Below, one piece after another: positions 1 to 6,523 of a DNA stretch of 9,016 bases. Every line of letters starts with the position of its first letter. Positions within the stretch are counted from its first letter, which is position 1. The notes below the pieces were generated by a model. That model searched no databases and was not told the origin of the DNA. It saw only the letters and a program-made list of their open reading frames with translations. Source of the DNA: an uncultured Microbacterium sp. (lineage in GTDB: Bacteria; Actinomycetota; Actinomycetes; Actinomycetales; Microbacteriaceae); the NCBI GenBank assembly GCA_947647645.1, contig CANSLE010000080.1, forward strand, positions 1-9,016, written 5' to 3'. The translations under genes and the position numbers were made by a program.

Positions 1-10
1 CGGATAAGTC

Positions 11-40
11 TTGGTGAGTGACGCGCGCGTTACTCACCAA
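11..40. promoter_or_regulatory. 30-bp near-perfect palindrome upstream of the CopD/CtaG gene
   Basis: Two 15-bp arms, TTGGTGAGTGACGCG and CGCGTTACTCACCAA, are reverse complements except for one position that would still form a G-U pair in RNA. The site ends 21 bp before the GTG start of the CopD/CtaG gene. It could be an operator for a dimeric repressor (length and symmetry resemble TetR-family sites) or the hairpin terminator of a gene to the left. No T-tract follows on the + strand, which weakens the terminator reading. The sequence does not match the CsoR operator type that I know, so copper control is not shown. Confidence 0.55.
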
Positions 41-61
41 GTCGCTGCATAAGGTGGACGG

Positions 62-2023
62 GTGCCACGAGTCTTCCGCGTGATCGGCCCCGCCGCGCTG
101 CTGCTGACGGCTGCGGTGGCGATGATGGCCGCCCTCGCGTTCGGCGGCGGAGCGTCCGCTCCGCTCCTGGCCGATCCGGGCGCGCTGGTGCGCTGGGGTC
201 TCCCGGCCGCGACGCTGGTGGTCAATCTCAGCCTGGCCGGCACGGTCGGTGCACTGGTGCTGGCGTGCTTCGCGTTCAGCCCCGACCGTGACGAGTACGG
301 CACTGCGCTCGACTTCGCGGCTGGGAGCGCTGCGGTCATGACGGTCGCCTCCGCCGCGACCGGACTGTTCACCTTCGTCAGCGTCTCGAACGTGCCGTGG
401 TCGTTCGACGCCACGTTCAGCAACGGGCTGAGCTCGTTCATCACCAGCGTCTCGCTCGGCCAGGCATGGCTGGGCATCACCCTGATCGCCGCGGCGGTCA
501 CCGTGCTGTGCTTCGCGGTTCGCAACCAGACGGCGATCGTGTTCGTCACTCTGCTGGCGATGGCGACCGTCGTCCCGATGGCGCAGCAGGGTCACAGTGC
601 CGAGGCGGCCGGGCACGATGCCGCGGTGACGTCGTTCGGCCTGCACGTGCTGTTCGCCGCGATCTGGCTCGGCGGTCTGGTGACGCTGATCGTTGTCAAG
701 CACACCTTCGGCAAGGGAAGGCTGCTCACGGTCTTGGAGCGCTACTCCACGGTCGCTCTCATCTGCTTCATCGTCGTGGCCGCCTCCGGCTATGTGAATG
801 CGGAGCTGCGCGTGGGCACGCTCGCCGAGCTGGCGACGCCGTACGGCATCCTCGTGCTCGTCAAGGTGGCTGCGCTGGTGGCGCTCGGCCTGTTCGGCCT
901 GACGCAGCGCCGCTACCTGATCGGCCGGCTGAAGACGACGGGCGAGACGCGCAGCTTCTGGTGGATCGTCGTGGCGGAGCTTGCCTTCATGGGCATCGCC
1001 TCGGGTGTGGCCGCGGCGCTCGCCCGCACCGTCACGCCGGCCCCCGAGACGCGCGCTGCCACTCCGACGCCCGCCGAGATCCTGACCGGCGAGAAGCTGC
1101 CGCCCGCGCTCTCGTTCGAGCGGCTGTTCACTTCGTGGAACTTCGATCTGCTGTGGGTGCTCGCCTGCGCGTTCGCCCTCTTCTTCTACTTCGCCGCCGT
1201 GTGGCGGCTGCGGCGACGCGGCGACAAATGGCCCATCTACCGCACGATCCTGTGGACGCTGGGCATCGTCCTGCTCTTCTACATCACCAACGGCGGCGTC
1301 AACGTCTACGAGAAGTACCTCTTCTCGGCGCACATGTCGGCCCACATGGTGCTGACGATGGGCGTCCCGCTGCTGCTCGTACCCGGTGCGCCGATCACGC
1401 TTGCCGCACGCGCCATCCGCAAGCGTCGTGACGGGTCACGCGGCGGCCGGGAATGGCTGCTGCTGGCCGTCCACTCCCGCTTCGCCGCGGTCATCTCCAA
1501 CCCGATCGTCGCGGCGATCCTCTTCGCCGGCTCGCTGTGGGTCTTCTACTACACGCCCGTGATCCGCTGGGCGACCACCGACCACATCGGGCACGAGTGG
1601 ATGATCGTCCACTTCCTCATCACGGGGTACCTGTTCGTGCAGTCGCTGATCGGCATCGACCCGGTCAAGTACCGGCTGGCGTACCCGTTCCGGCTGCTCC
1701 TGCTGCTGCTCACCATGGCGTTCCACGCCTTCTTCGGCCTGTCGATCATGCAGATGCACGGTCTGCTCCTCGCCGACTGGTTCGGCGCGATGGGCCGCAC
1801 CTGGGGCGACTCGCCGCTGGTCGACCAGCAGGCGGGCGGCGGCATCGCGTGGAGCATCGGCGAGATCCCGACGGTCATCCTCGCGATCGTGGTCGCCATC
1901 CAATGGAGCCGCAGCGACGAGCGCGAGACGAAGCGGCAGGACCGCAACGCCGACCGCACAGGCGACGCCGAACTGAACGCCTACAACGAGCGAGTCGCTG
2001 CGCTCGCACGGCGCAACCCCTAG
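62..2023 (+). CDS. ctaG: CopD/CtaG fusion: copper transport and cytochrome c oxidase assembly membrane protein
   Basis: This 653-residue integral membrane protein has two domains. Residues about 1-325 form a CopD-like copper-transport domain with about nine hydrophobic segments. It includes the family-like stretch HVLFAAIWLGGL (residues 195-206) and possible metal ligands H178, H185 and H195. Residues about 355-620 form a caa3_CtaG domain with about seven segments and conserved-looking histidines: H424 and H428 in SAHMSAHM, H508/H511/H517, H555 and H566. The linker (about 322-350) is Pro/Thr/Ala-rich. In the family, CtaG helps insert copper into haem-copper oxidase and CopD moves copper across the membrane. 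The fused form is common in actinobacteria. The GTG start is preceded by AAGGTGG at 51-57, and the charged tail ends in ARRNP. The protein looks complete. Transport direction and metal are inferred from the family. Confidence 0.93.
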   Translation: MPRVFRVIGPAALLLTAAVAMMAALAFGGGASAPLLADPGALVRWGLPAATLVVNLSLAGTVGALVLACFAFSPDRDEYGTALDFAAGSAAVMTVASAATGLFTFVSVSNVPWSFDATFSNGLSSFITSVSLGQAWLGITLIAAAVTVLCFAVRNQTAIVFVTLLAMATVVPMAQQGHSAEAAGHDAAVTSFGLHVLFAAIWLGGLVTLIVVKHTFGKGRLLTVLERYSTVALICFIVVAASGYVNAELRVGTLAELATPYGILVLVKVAALVALGLFGLTQRRYLIGRLKTTGETRSFWWIVVAELAFMGIASGVAAALARTVTPAPETRAATPTPAEILTGEKLPPALSFERLFTSWNFDLLWVLACAFALFFYFAAVWRLRRRGDKWPIYRTILWTLGIVLLFYITNGGVNVYEKYLFSAHMSAHMVLTMGVPLLLVPGAPITLAARAIRKRRDGSRGGREWLLLAVHSRFAAVISNPIVAAILFAGSLWVFYYTPVIRWATTDHIGHEWMIVHFLITGYLFVQSLIGIDPVKYRLAYPFRLLLLLLTMAFHAFFGLSIMQMHGLLLADWFGAMGRTWGDSPLVDQQAGGGIAWSIGEIPTVILAIVVAIQWSRSDERETKRQDRNADRTGDAELNAYNERVAALARRNP

Positions 2024-2062
2024 CGCTTCGCCCGCCCTATTCCCAAGCGCGGGGAGGAAAGA

Positions 2063-2128
2063 ATCGCCAACGGGCTCGCTGCAGCATGCACCGCACTCAT
2101 CCTCGGCGGCGCTTCCACTTACGCTCAT
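2063..2128 (+). pseudogene. Signal-peptide remnant of a probable copper-binding exported protein (CopC/YcnI-like), cut by an IS junction
   Basis: In the frame of the upstream gene, 39 bp after its stop, the DNA reads IANGLAAACTALILGGAST then YAHG. This is a typical Sec signal peptide with a hydrophobic core and a cleavage-like site before His. Exported copper proteins of the CopC and YcnI families start their mature chain with a His and are commonly encoded beside CopD/CtaG genes. A strong Shine-Dalgarno (GGGGAGG, 2051-2057) lies at normal distance, but the codon there is ATC, with no ATG, GTG or TTG in frame. The start has therefore been lost or a rare codon is used. After about 2128 the sequence switches to transposase in another frame and this frame stops near 2221. 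The signal-peptide nature is visible; the family is inferred. Confidence 0.4.
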
Positions 2129-2412
2129 GGCCGAGTCCTGCTACCGGTCGCACGCGTTCACTGCCGCGCTCGGCGCAAGCGTCCAACACCAATTCACCCG
2201 CCCATACCGGCCGCAGACTAACGGCAAGGTCGAGCGATTCAACCGCACCCTCGCCACCGAATGGGCCTACGCCGCCGCCTACCTCAGCGACGAAGCCAGA
2301 GCAGCCACCTACGACATCTGGCTCCATCACTACAATCACCACCGACCCCACACGGGAATCGGAGGCCAAGTCCCCTCAGCCCGCGTTCACAACCTCGGGG
2401 AACTACAACTAG
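2127..2412 (+). mobile_element. 3' fragment of an IS481-family transposase gene (degenerate)
   Basis: The reading frame from 2127 carries SCYRSHAF, then TRPYRPQTNGKVERFNRTLA and LHHYNHHRPHTGIGG. This is the C-terminal part of a rve-type integrase domain as found in IS481 transposases, including the last catalytic Glu (E36 in KVERF). The first two acidic residues of the DDE triad are absent. At the left edge the expected DNG before SCYRS reads MAE, consistent with a small in-frame loss. Near the 3' end a GGGG run (2397-2400) appears to hold one extra G. Without it the frame would read VHNLGNYN and stop at 2410-2412, the normal style of ending; with it the frame runs on to 2426. The piece covers roughly the last third of the gene, so the element cannot move by itself. 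Confidence 0.85.
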
Positions 2413-2426
2413 CGATCGATAGCTAG
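2409..2426. repeat. 18-bp imperfect palindrome at the end of the IS remnant
   Basis: CTAGCGATCGATAGCTAG is self-complementary at 16 of 18 positions and overlaps both the presumed original transposase stop (2410-2412) and the frameshifted stop (2424-2426). It may be part of the IS terminal region, a weak terminator stem or chance. The 45 bp from 2427 to the next gene show no recognisable IS terminal repeat to me. Confidence 0.35.
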
Positions 2427-2471
2427 TGCTGTTGGCGATTGCCTTATGTTGGTCGCTTCGAGCGTGTCGCT

Positions 2472-3353
2472 TCAGCGGCCCAGTTGACGCTCGCGTTGCT
2501 GCCCCTGGCCAGTGGATACACGTCGCGCTCTTGCCGCACGCTTTGGGGCGGTGGAGACCGCCTCGCGCGGGTGTCGGGCCTGGTCTGCGGCTGCGGTGAG
2601 GCGGGCGTCGATCACGGCAGGGTTGACCTTGCCTTCGAGCGATGCGGCGAGCTGCGCGCGACGCTCGGCGCTGTCGAAAGCGTCGGCGGCGTTCCCGCGG
2701 TCGACGTCCGCGCGTGCGGTGAGGTCGTCTGCTGCGTCACGGTTGCTCTCCGCGTCCGCGCGCACCTGGTCGACGTCGCCGGCGTCGCCGTTGAGGATGC
2801 GCTGATCCTGCTCGTTCGCCTCACGCGTGCGTTCCTCGGCTGCGCGATCCATGGTCTCTGCTGCAGCGAGGAACGCGCCCGCTTCGACCACATCGACGGC
2901 GCTCTCGCCGCGCTGTGCAGCTGCGTCCGCTCGAGCACGCTCCGCCTGGGCGATCGCCTCACGCACCGCGGCGGGATCCGCGTCGAGGTTGCGAACGTCG
3001 AGGCCATAACGCTCCTGCAACTCCTGGGCGATGCGCTCCCCTGCACGGTCGGCCTCCGGGTCGATGCCGTGCCAGGCGGTCACCATCTCGTGCACGCCTG
3101 CGATCTGCTCGACGCTCGCGGTGACCCACCAGCTGCGCTCGTAGACCGGAGCCAGTTCGGCACGGGCGGCGGCCCGCTCGGCGTCGAAACGCACCTGAAG
3201 CTCGCGGTTCTGCTGCTCGGTCTGCGCCTGCCGGGTGCGGGCGAGTTCTTCGCGCAGCCGAGCCAGTCGGGCGCCCATCTGCGCCGCGACCGTGAGCGCG
3301 ATCCGCAGCTGCCCGTCGAGGGCGTCTGCGATGCCGTCGTTGTCCTCAGCCAT
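2472..3353 (-). CDS. Mobilisation accessory protein, long coiled-coil (hypothetical)
   Basis: This 293-residue soluble protein is rich in Ala, Arg, Glu and Asp. Residues about 20-75 and 120-240 look helical and coiled-coil forming (heptad-like AEERTREANEQD stretches). A less repetitive patch with Trp-Trp and the segment VHEMVTAWHGIDPEADRAG lies around 75-105. The C-terminal tail is basic (PKRAARARR) and suits DNA contact. It starts 18 bp after the relaxase stop, with a good ribosome site (AAGGTGG on the - strand, complement of 3360-3366). The two genes therefore form an operon. Proteins of this type follow relaxase genes on actinobacterial mobilisable elements, and I infer a relaxosome or DNA-processing role. 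No catalytic motif is visible. The gene appears full length, with its stop about 45 bp from the IS remnant. Confidence 0.75.
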   Translation of the reverse strand: MAEDNDGIADALDGQLRIALTVAAQMGARLARLREELARTRQAQTEQQNRELQVRFDAERAAARAELAPVYERSWWVTASVEQIAGVHEMVTAWHGIDPEADRAGERIAQELQERYGLDVRNLDADPAAVREAIAQAERARADAAAQRGESAVDVVEAGAFLAAAETMDRAAEERTREANEQDQRILNGDAGDVDQVRADAESNRDAADDLTARADVDRGNAADAFDSAERRAQLAASLEGKVNPAVIDARLTAAADQARHPREAVSTAPKRAARARRVSTGQGQQRERQLGR

Positions 3354-3371
3354 GATCTGCCACCTTCCGTT

Positions 3372-4799
3372 TTATCTTCCGATGCCGCGGTCTTGATCTG
3401 GTCCCGTCGCGGGCTTGTAGAGCTTTGCGGGTTCGACCTTTGTCGGTAGCGGCGACCCAGGCCGCGGTGCGCTCAAGCCCGTCTGCGCGATCCGCACAGA
3501 CTCGGGGGCGCGCTCGTCGACGTCAGTCGCCGGCCCCGTCTGTCCCTTCCGCGGAACCTCCGGAAGCCGGGATGCGACCGTGGCCATCTGCGTGTTCAGG
3601 GTGCGCGAGATCTGCGCCGCGCGGGCCTCGTCACCGATAGCCTTGTGCATGTCGATGATCGCCACGGTGAGCCGTGCCAACTGCCGCATCAGGATCGCCT
3701 CGGCCATCGTCCCTTGACCCTGGCTCGCGGCCTGCATCAGCAGCATGGCGGCGCCGCCCGCGCTGCCCATGCTGACCTTCTTCGGCTTCGACGTGTGCGC
3801 CTTGATCTGCGCCGATCGTGCCAGCTCACGGGAGGTTTCAGCGAGCGGTCCGGGCGTAGTCTCCACACGCTGCGACCACGCGGCGAACGCTCCGGCCGCG
3901 TCACGCGCGACGTGCGCCCACGCGGCCCGGTCCTCGACCGGGATGCTACGCAGTTGCTCGCGCAGCTGGCGCACCTCTTTCGAATACTGCTGCCACATCG
4001 CCGGTGCCGGTTCGTGCTCTTCACGGCCCGGCGCGACCGGCCGGTACTGCCACGGATTGCGGCTGGTCGCCTTCCACTCGTCGACCGCACTCTGCGCCGA
4101 CAGCGGACTGTCAGGCCACCCCTCGCGCAGCCGCGGAAGCGTCAGATCACGTGCCAGCCGGCCCCCTCCGTACCAAACCGGAGCGGTGCCGTGCTTGGTG
4201 CGCACCGCCACCGAATAGCCGGCCACCACGTCATCGCGGCCCGCCGCGAAACGGGGCCGAATGAGGACACCGGCCCGGCGCACGCGACGCACGAACTCTC
4301 CCTCATCCAGCGACGCGGCCGCCGCCGCACGGACGGCCCGCTCGAGCCGATGCGCGTCGACCTCGACCGCGCCAGTGCGTCGTGCTCGTTCCTGTTCGGC
4401 GGGCTTGATGCCCCGCTCCCCCAGTCCGTGCTCGCGGCTGCTGAGCTGCTTCAGCCCGTACTCGCGCTCGAGGTCGCGGCAGGTGTCCTGCGCCTTCTTG
4501 AAGTCGTTGTGGGTGCTCGCCTTGGTGCCGTCCTCGCGCACCAAAGAGACCGCGATGTGAATGTGGTCATTGCCGTTGGTCGACAGACCGTGACGCACGG
4601 CCACCCACCGACACTCGGCCTTGCCGCTGGCCTCGGTGAATCCCATCCGGTCCACGAAGTCTTGCGCGATCGCGCCCCACTTCTCGTCGCTCAGCTGGCC
4701 CTCGTCGGCTCGGAGTGACAGGGAGCAGTGCCACACATCCGCGGGCGTCGTGGCAGTTCTCAGGGCGATTCCGGTATCGCTTCCGTGGGCGTTTTTCAT
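3372..4799 (-). CDS. Relaxase/mobilisation nuclease, N-terminally truncated
   Basis: The product is 475 residues from the ATG at 4799. Near its N-terminus it carries ADVWHCSLSLRADEGQLSDE, then RHGLSTNGNDHIHIAVSLV with H70, H79 and H81. This is the HxH metal-binding motif III of the Relaxase/mobilisation nuclease family, which nicks and covalently binds DNA at oriT. The rest (GRDDVVAGYSVAVR, PVWYGGGRLARDLTLPRLREGW) matches actinobacterial relaxases as I know them. Those proteins have roughly 100 more residues at the front, containing the nucleophilic Tyr region, and these are missing here. The open frame could extend to 4907, but that stretch is antisense to the antitoxin gene and shows no relaxase features. 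No clear ribosome site precedes 4799. It is probably catalytically dead: a gene remnant that still has an open frame. Confidence 0.85.
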   Translation of the reverse strand: MKNAHGSDTGIALRTATTPADVWHCSLSLRADEGQLSDEKWGAIAQDFVDRMGFTEASGKAECRWVAVRHGLSTNGNDHIHIAVSLVREDGTKASTHNDFKKAQDTCRDLEREYGLKQLSSREHGLGERGIKPAEQERARRTGAVEVDAHRLERAVRAAAAASLDEGEFVRRVRRAGVLIRPRFAAGRDDVVAGYSVAVRTKHGTAPVWYGGGRLARDLTLPRLREGWPDSPLSAQSAVDEWKATSRNPWQYRPVAPGREEHEPAPAMWQQYSKEVRQLREQLRSIPVEDRAAWAHVARDAAGAFAAWSQRVETTPGPLAETSRELARSAQIKAHTSKPKKVSMGSAGGAAMLLMQAASQGQGTMAEAILMRQLARLTVAIIDMHKAIGDEARAAQISRTLNTQMATVASRLPEVPRKGQTGPATDVDERAPESVRIAQTGLSAPRPGSPLPTKVEPAKLYKPATGPDQDRGIGR

Positions 4800-4816
4800 A
4801 CGGAAATTGCTACCCA

Positions 4817-4833
4817 TCTCACAGTCTGTGCGA
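4817..4833. promoter_or_regulatory. Palindromic operator between the relaxase remnant and the toxin-antitoxin operon
   Basis: TCTCACAG-T-CTGTGCGA has two 8-bp half sites around a single central base, matching at 7 of 8 positions. It lies just upstream of the antitoxin -10-like hexamer, where a bound repressor would block RNA polymerase. Type II antitoxins usually repress their own operon through such sites, so the Xre-like antitoxin encoded next to it is the likely binder. Binding could also affect leftward transcription of the relaxase remnant. Confidence 0.5.
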
Positions 4834-4834
4834 G

Positions 4835-4840
4835 TAGCCT
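4835..4840 (+). promoter_or_regulatory. -10 element for a leaderless antitoxin transcript
   Basis: TAGCCT fits the actinobacterial -10 pattern TANNNT and ends exactly 6 nt before the ATG at 4847. Transcription would thus begin at or next to the A of the start codon. No Shine-Dalgarno sequence exists in this interval. A good -35 at 17-18 bp is not visible (TTGCTA at 4807 is 22 bp away). Confidence 0.5.
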
Positions 4841-4846
4841 GGCGAT

Positions 4847-5239
4847 ATGACCACCACAACGACGCAGAAGCCAGGAATGCGCGCGTACGACGACGCGGTA
4901 CGTTCAACCTTCCCTGAGCTGGTGACCAAGCTCCGCGACATCATCGGCGTGCGACTGGTGGCCTACATCGGCAACGTCAAGTCGACGAAGCCCGTGGCAG
5001 AGTGGGCGGTCGGCCCGCGGGAGCCCGGCGAGACCGACCGCGACCGCCTGTTCGTCGCCTACCAGATCGCCGCTTTGCTTCGCGAGCGGAACGAGGCCGT
5101 CACGGTCCAGTCCTGGTTCAAGGGCATGAACCCTGCCCTCAATGACGCCTCTCCGGCGCGAGTGCTGCGCGAGGGCGACCCGAACGAGGTCGGCCCGGAG
5201 GTGATGGCGGCCGCCAAGGCGTTCGCCTTCATCGGATGA
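4847..5239 (+). CDS. Antitoxin of the Xre/MbcA/ParS family
   Basis: This 130-residue antitoxin is predicted to neutralise the RES toxin encoded immediately downstream. After a Thr-rich N-terminus (MTTTTTQKPG), residues about 25-56 (LVTKLRDIIGVRLVAYIGNV) form the Xre-like helical, DNA-binding-type region. Residues about 86-118, with SWFKGMNPALNDASPARVLREG, are the typical C-terminal toxin-binding segment of the MbcA/ParS (DUF2384) family. Its stop overlaps the toxin start (ATGA, 5236-5239), giving translational coupling. Autoregulation through the palindrome at 4817-4833 and translation from a leaderless mRNA are inferred. The length is normal and no damage is seen. Confidence 0.88.
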   Translation: MTTTTTQKPGMRAYDDAVRSTFPELVTKLRDIIGVRLVAYIGNVKSTKPVAEWAVGPREPGETDRDRLFVAYQIAALLRERNEAVTVQSWFKGMNPALNDASPARVLREGDPNEVGPEVMAAAKAFAFIG

Positions 5240-5955
5240 TGGGGCTGGCGATCGCGGAGGTCTCCGAGCAAGTCTGGCGGGTGGGTTACCGCCCCGACCC
5301 TTGGGCATGGGCTGACTGGCGCTACGCGAACGACGCAGGCCGGTTCAACGGCCGCTGGGACGATCAACTGGCCGAGCTATTCCGGACGCTCTACACCGGC
5401 GAGAGCTTGCTAGCCTGCCTGCTGGAAGTGCTCGCACAGTTCCGGCCCGAGCCGCAGACGGACGCCGAACTCGACGAGATCGAGGACGAGGCCGGTGAAG
5501 TGGAGCTCTATCCGGACGCCCCCTCCGGCACCGTCGGTTACGGGTGGCTCGAGGAGCGCTTCGGGGGCAAGGCAGACCAGACCGGCCGGTACTGCTCCGT
5601 CACTCACAGCGAGAGCCTTGCGGCGATCCAAGCCAACTTCCCGTTCGCCCGCTTCAAGCTGACCCCGATCCAGCTCGACACCTCGGTCTTGAAAGATGCG
5701 CGGCGGCGGGATCTCACTCGCTCGATCGCCAGATGGATCTTCGAGCTGCGTGACGAGAACCAGAACGACCTGGTCGACGGGATCCAGTTCACCTCACGCT
5801 TCGGTGATGAGTACCGCATGTGGGCGATCTTCGAGCGGGCAGCGGATGGCGTGACCAGCGGACACCTGACGAACGAGGAGACGTTCGAGCTGCACCCGGA
5901 GACACCGGAACTTGTGGACGCGTTTCGCCTCCATAACCTTCGCTGGAAGGACTAG
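5236..5955 (+). CDS. RES-domain toxin (NAD+-targeting family)
   Basis: This 239-residue cytosolic protein is the toxin of a RES-Xre pair. Seen in sequence: WRVGYRP at 14-20, GRFNGRWDD at 35-43, LYTGES at 52-57, E64 in CLLEVL, and GIQFTSRFGDEYRMWAIFE at 182-200. This is the R...Y...E...S pattern that names the RES fold. Studied members such as MbcT of Mycobacterium tuberculosis degrade NAD+ by phosphorolysis or hydrolysis, causing growth arrest; that activity is inferred here. The start is ATG 5236, overlapping the antitoxin stop, or the next ATG at 5239; both give the same protein bar one residue. The residues I would expect for catalysis are present and the frame is intact, so the toxin is probably active. 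Confidence 0.9.
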   Translation: MMGLAIAEVSEQVWRVGYRPDPWAWADWRYANDAGRFNGRWDDQLAELFRTLYTGESLLACLLEVLAQFRPEPQTDAELDEIEDEAGEVELYPDAPSGTVGYGWLEERFGGKADQTGRYCSVTHSESLAAIQANFPFARFKLTPIQLDTSVLKDARRRDLTRSIARWIFELRDENQNDLVDGIQFTSRFGDEYRMWAIFERAADGVTSGHLTNEETFELHPETPELVDAFRLHNLRWKD

Positions 5956-5965
5956 CGCTCAGTCC
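5949..5965. terminator. Small hairpin between convergent genes
   Basis: GGACT and AGTCC flank a 7-nt loop and span both stop codons of the convergent toxin gene and the small - strand gene, which are only 3 bp apart. The 5-bp stem has no T-tract on either side, so at best it is a weak bidirectional terminator. Confidence 0.2.
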
Positions 5966-6252
5966 AGCGAGAGGACGCTGAGCAGGCGGTGGTCCGCCGG
6001 CATCTTGGCCAGGAGGGCAGCTCGGGCACTCTGGTAATCGGAGCGTGTGGCGTCGAGTTCGTCGACGGCTGCAGGGCGAATCCGGCCGGTGGCGATTACG
6101 CGGCCGCCACGGGGCATGGCGTTGTGGACCTGGATCAGTTCGTACCCGTCGGGCACCTGTTCCTCGATCATCGCGCGTGCCGCTTGGGCGTCGTCCGCCT
6201 CTGCGGTGATTTCCGTCACGACGGTGGACTGGATCAGGCCCCTGATGCGCAT
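5959..6252 (-). CDS. Small protein of unknown function (97 aa)
   Basis: I do not recognise a family. The 97-residue product begins MRIRGLIQSTVVTEITAEADD and has alternating beta/alpha character. The segment AARAMIEEQVPDGYELIQVHNAM resembles a small alpha/beta domain that packs a helix against a sheet, followed by a helical stretch (DELDATRSDYQSARAALLAKM). There is no signal peptide or membrane segment. The start at 6252 is supported by a TAGCCT hexamer 6 nt upstream and the absence of any Shine-Dalgarno, indicating a leaderless mRNA. The TAGCCTGGC preceding it is identical to that before the antitoxin gene. It lies 43 bp downstream of the DUF2188 gene on the same strand and converges with the toxin gene. 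Confidence 0.7.
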   Translation of the reverse strand: MRIRGLIQSTVVTEITAEADDAQAARAMIEEQVPDGYELIQVHNAMPRGGRVIATGRIRPAAVDELDATRSDYQSARAALLAKMPADHRLLSVLSLD

Positions 6253-6258
6253 GAGGCC

Positions 6259-6264
6259 AGGCTA
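6259..6264 (-). promoter_or_regulatory. -10 element for a leaderless transcript of the 97-aa gene
   Basis: On the - strand TAGCCT (pattern TANNNT) ends 6 nt before the ATG at 6252. The context TAGCCTGGC-NNN-ATG is the same as at the antitoxin start. No convincing -35 is visible. Confidence 0.45.
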
Positions 6265-6295
6265 CGTTGCACGACCGACGGCGATCCGGGGCTGT

Positions 6296-6523
6296 CTAGC
6301 CGGGGATATTGCGGGGGTCGTTGCCGTGGCTGGAGCGGTCGCCGATCTGACCGTTGAGGTTGTGCACGATGTGCTCGACCTTGCGGCGCTCGGCTTCCGC
6401 GCGGCCGGCTGCGATCGCGGCGTCGCGGGTGTTGTGCGCTCCCCCGATGGTCTCGCCCGTGCCCTCGATGCGGTTGTGCCAGGCACCGTTCTCATGGAAG
6501 GTCTCTACGTCTCCTCTGGGCAT
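6296..6523 (-). CDS. Possible nested start: free-standing DUF2188 protein (75 aa)
   Basis: An internal in-frame ATG at 6523 begins MPRGDVETFHENG, which is how free-standing DUF2188 proteins start and is their normal length. On the - strand TACGGT (complement of 6530-6535) fits TANNNT and ends exactly 6 nt before this ATG, as for a leaderless mRNA. The locus could therefore yield the 274-residue fusion and a 75-residue short form with the same C-terminus. Alternatively, an ancestral separate gene became joined to the upstream frame. The domain is well supported; separate expression is inferred. Confidence 0.45.
   Translation of the reverse strand: MPRGDVETFHENGAWHNRIEGTGETIGGAHNTRDAAIAAGRAEAERRKVEHIVHNLNGQIGDRSSHGNDPRNIPG

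Noticed and set aside
1436..2412. Long open frames on both strands overlapping the end of the CopD/CtaG gene (230 aa on -, 319 aa on +)
   Set aside because: Their products are Arg/Pro/Asp-rich low-complexity translations typical of GC-rich shadow frames, and the real gene in frame 62-2023 has clear membrane-domain content.
2439..3449. 336-aa + strand open frame opposite the mobilisation accessory gene
   Set aside because: It is antisense to a gene with a good ribosome site and operon spacing; its Leu/Val/Arg-rich product matches nothing recognisable.
3645..4718. 357-aa + strand open frame opposite the relaxase
   Set aside because: It is antisense to clear relaxase motifs (HIHI) and has no domain of its own.
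4800..4907. Relaxase start at 4907
   Set aside because: Those 36 codons are antisense to the antitoxin start and promoter and show no relaxase similarity.
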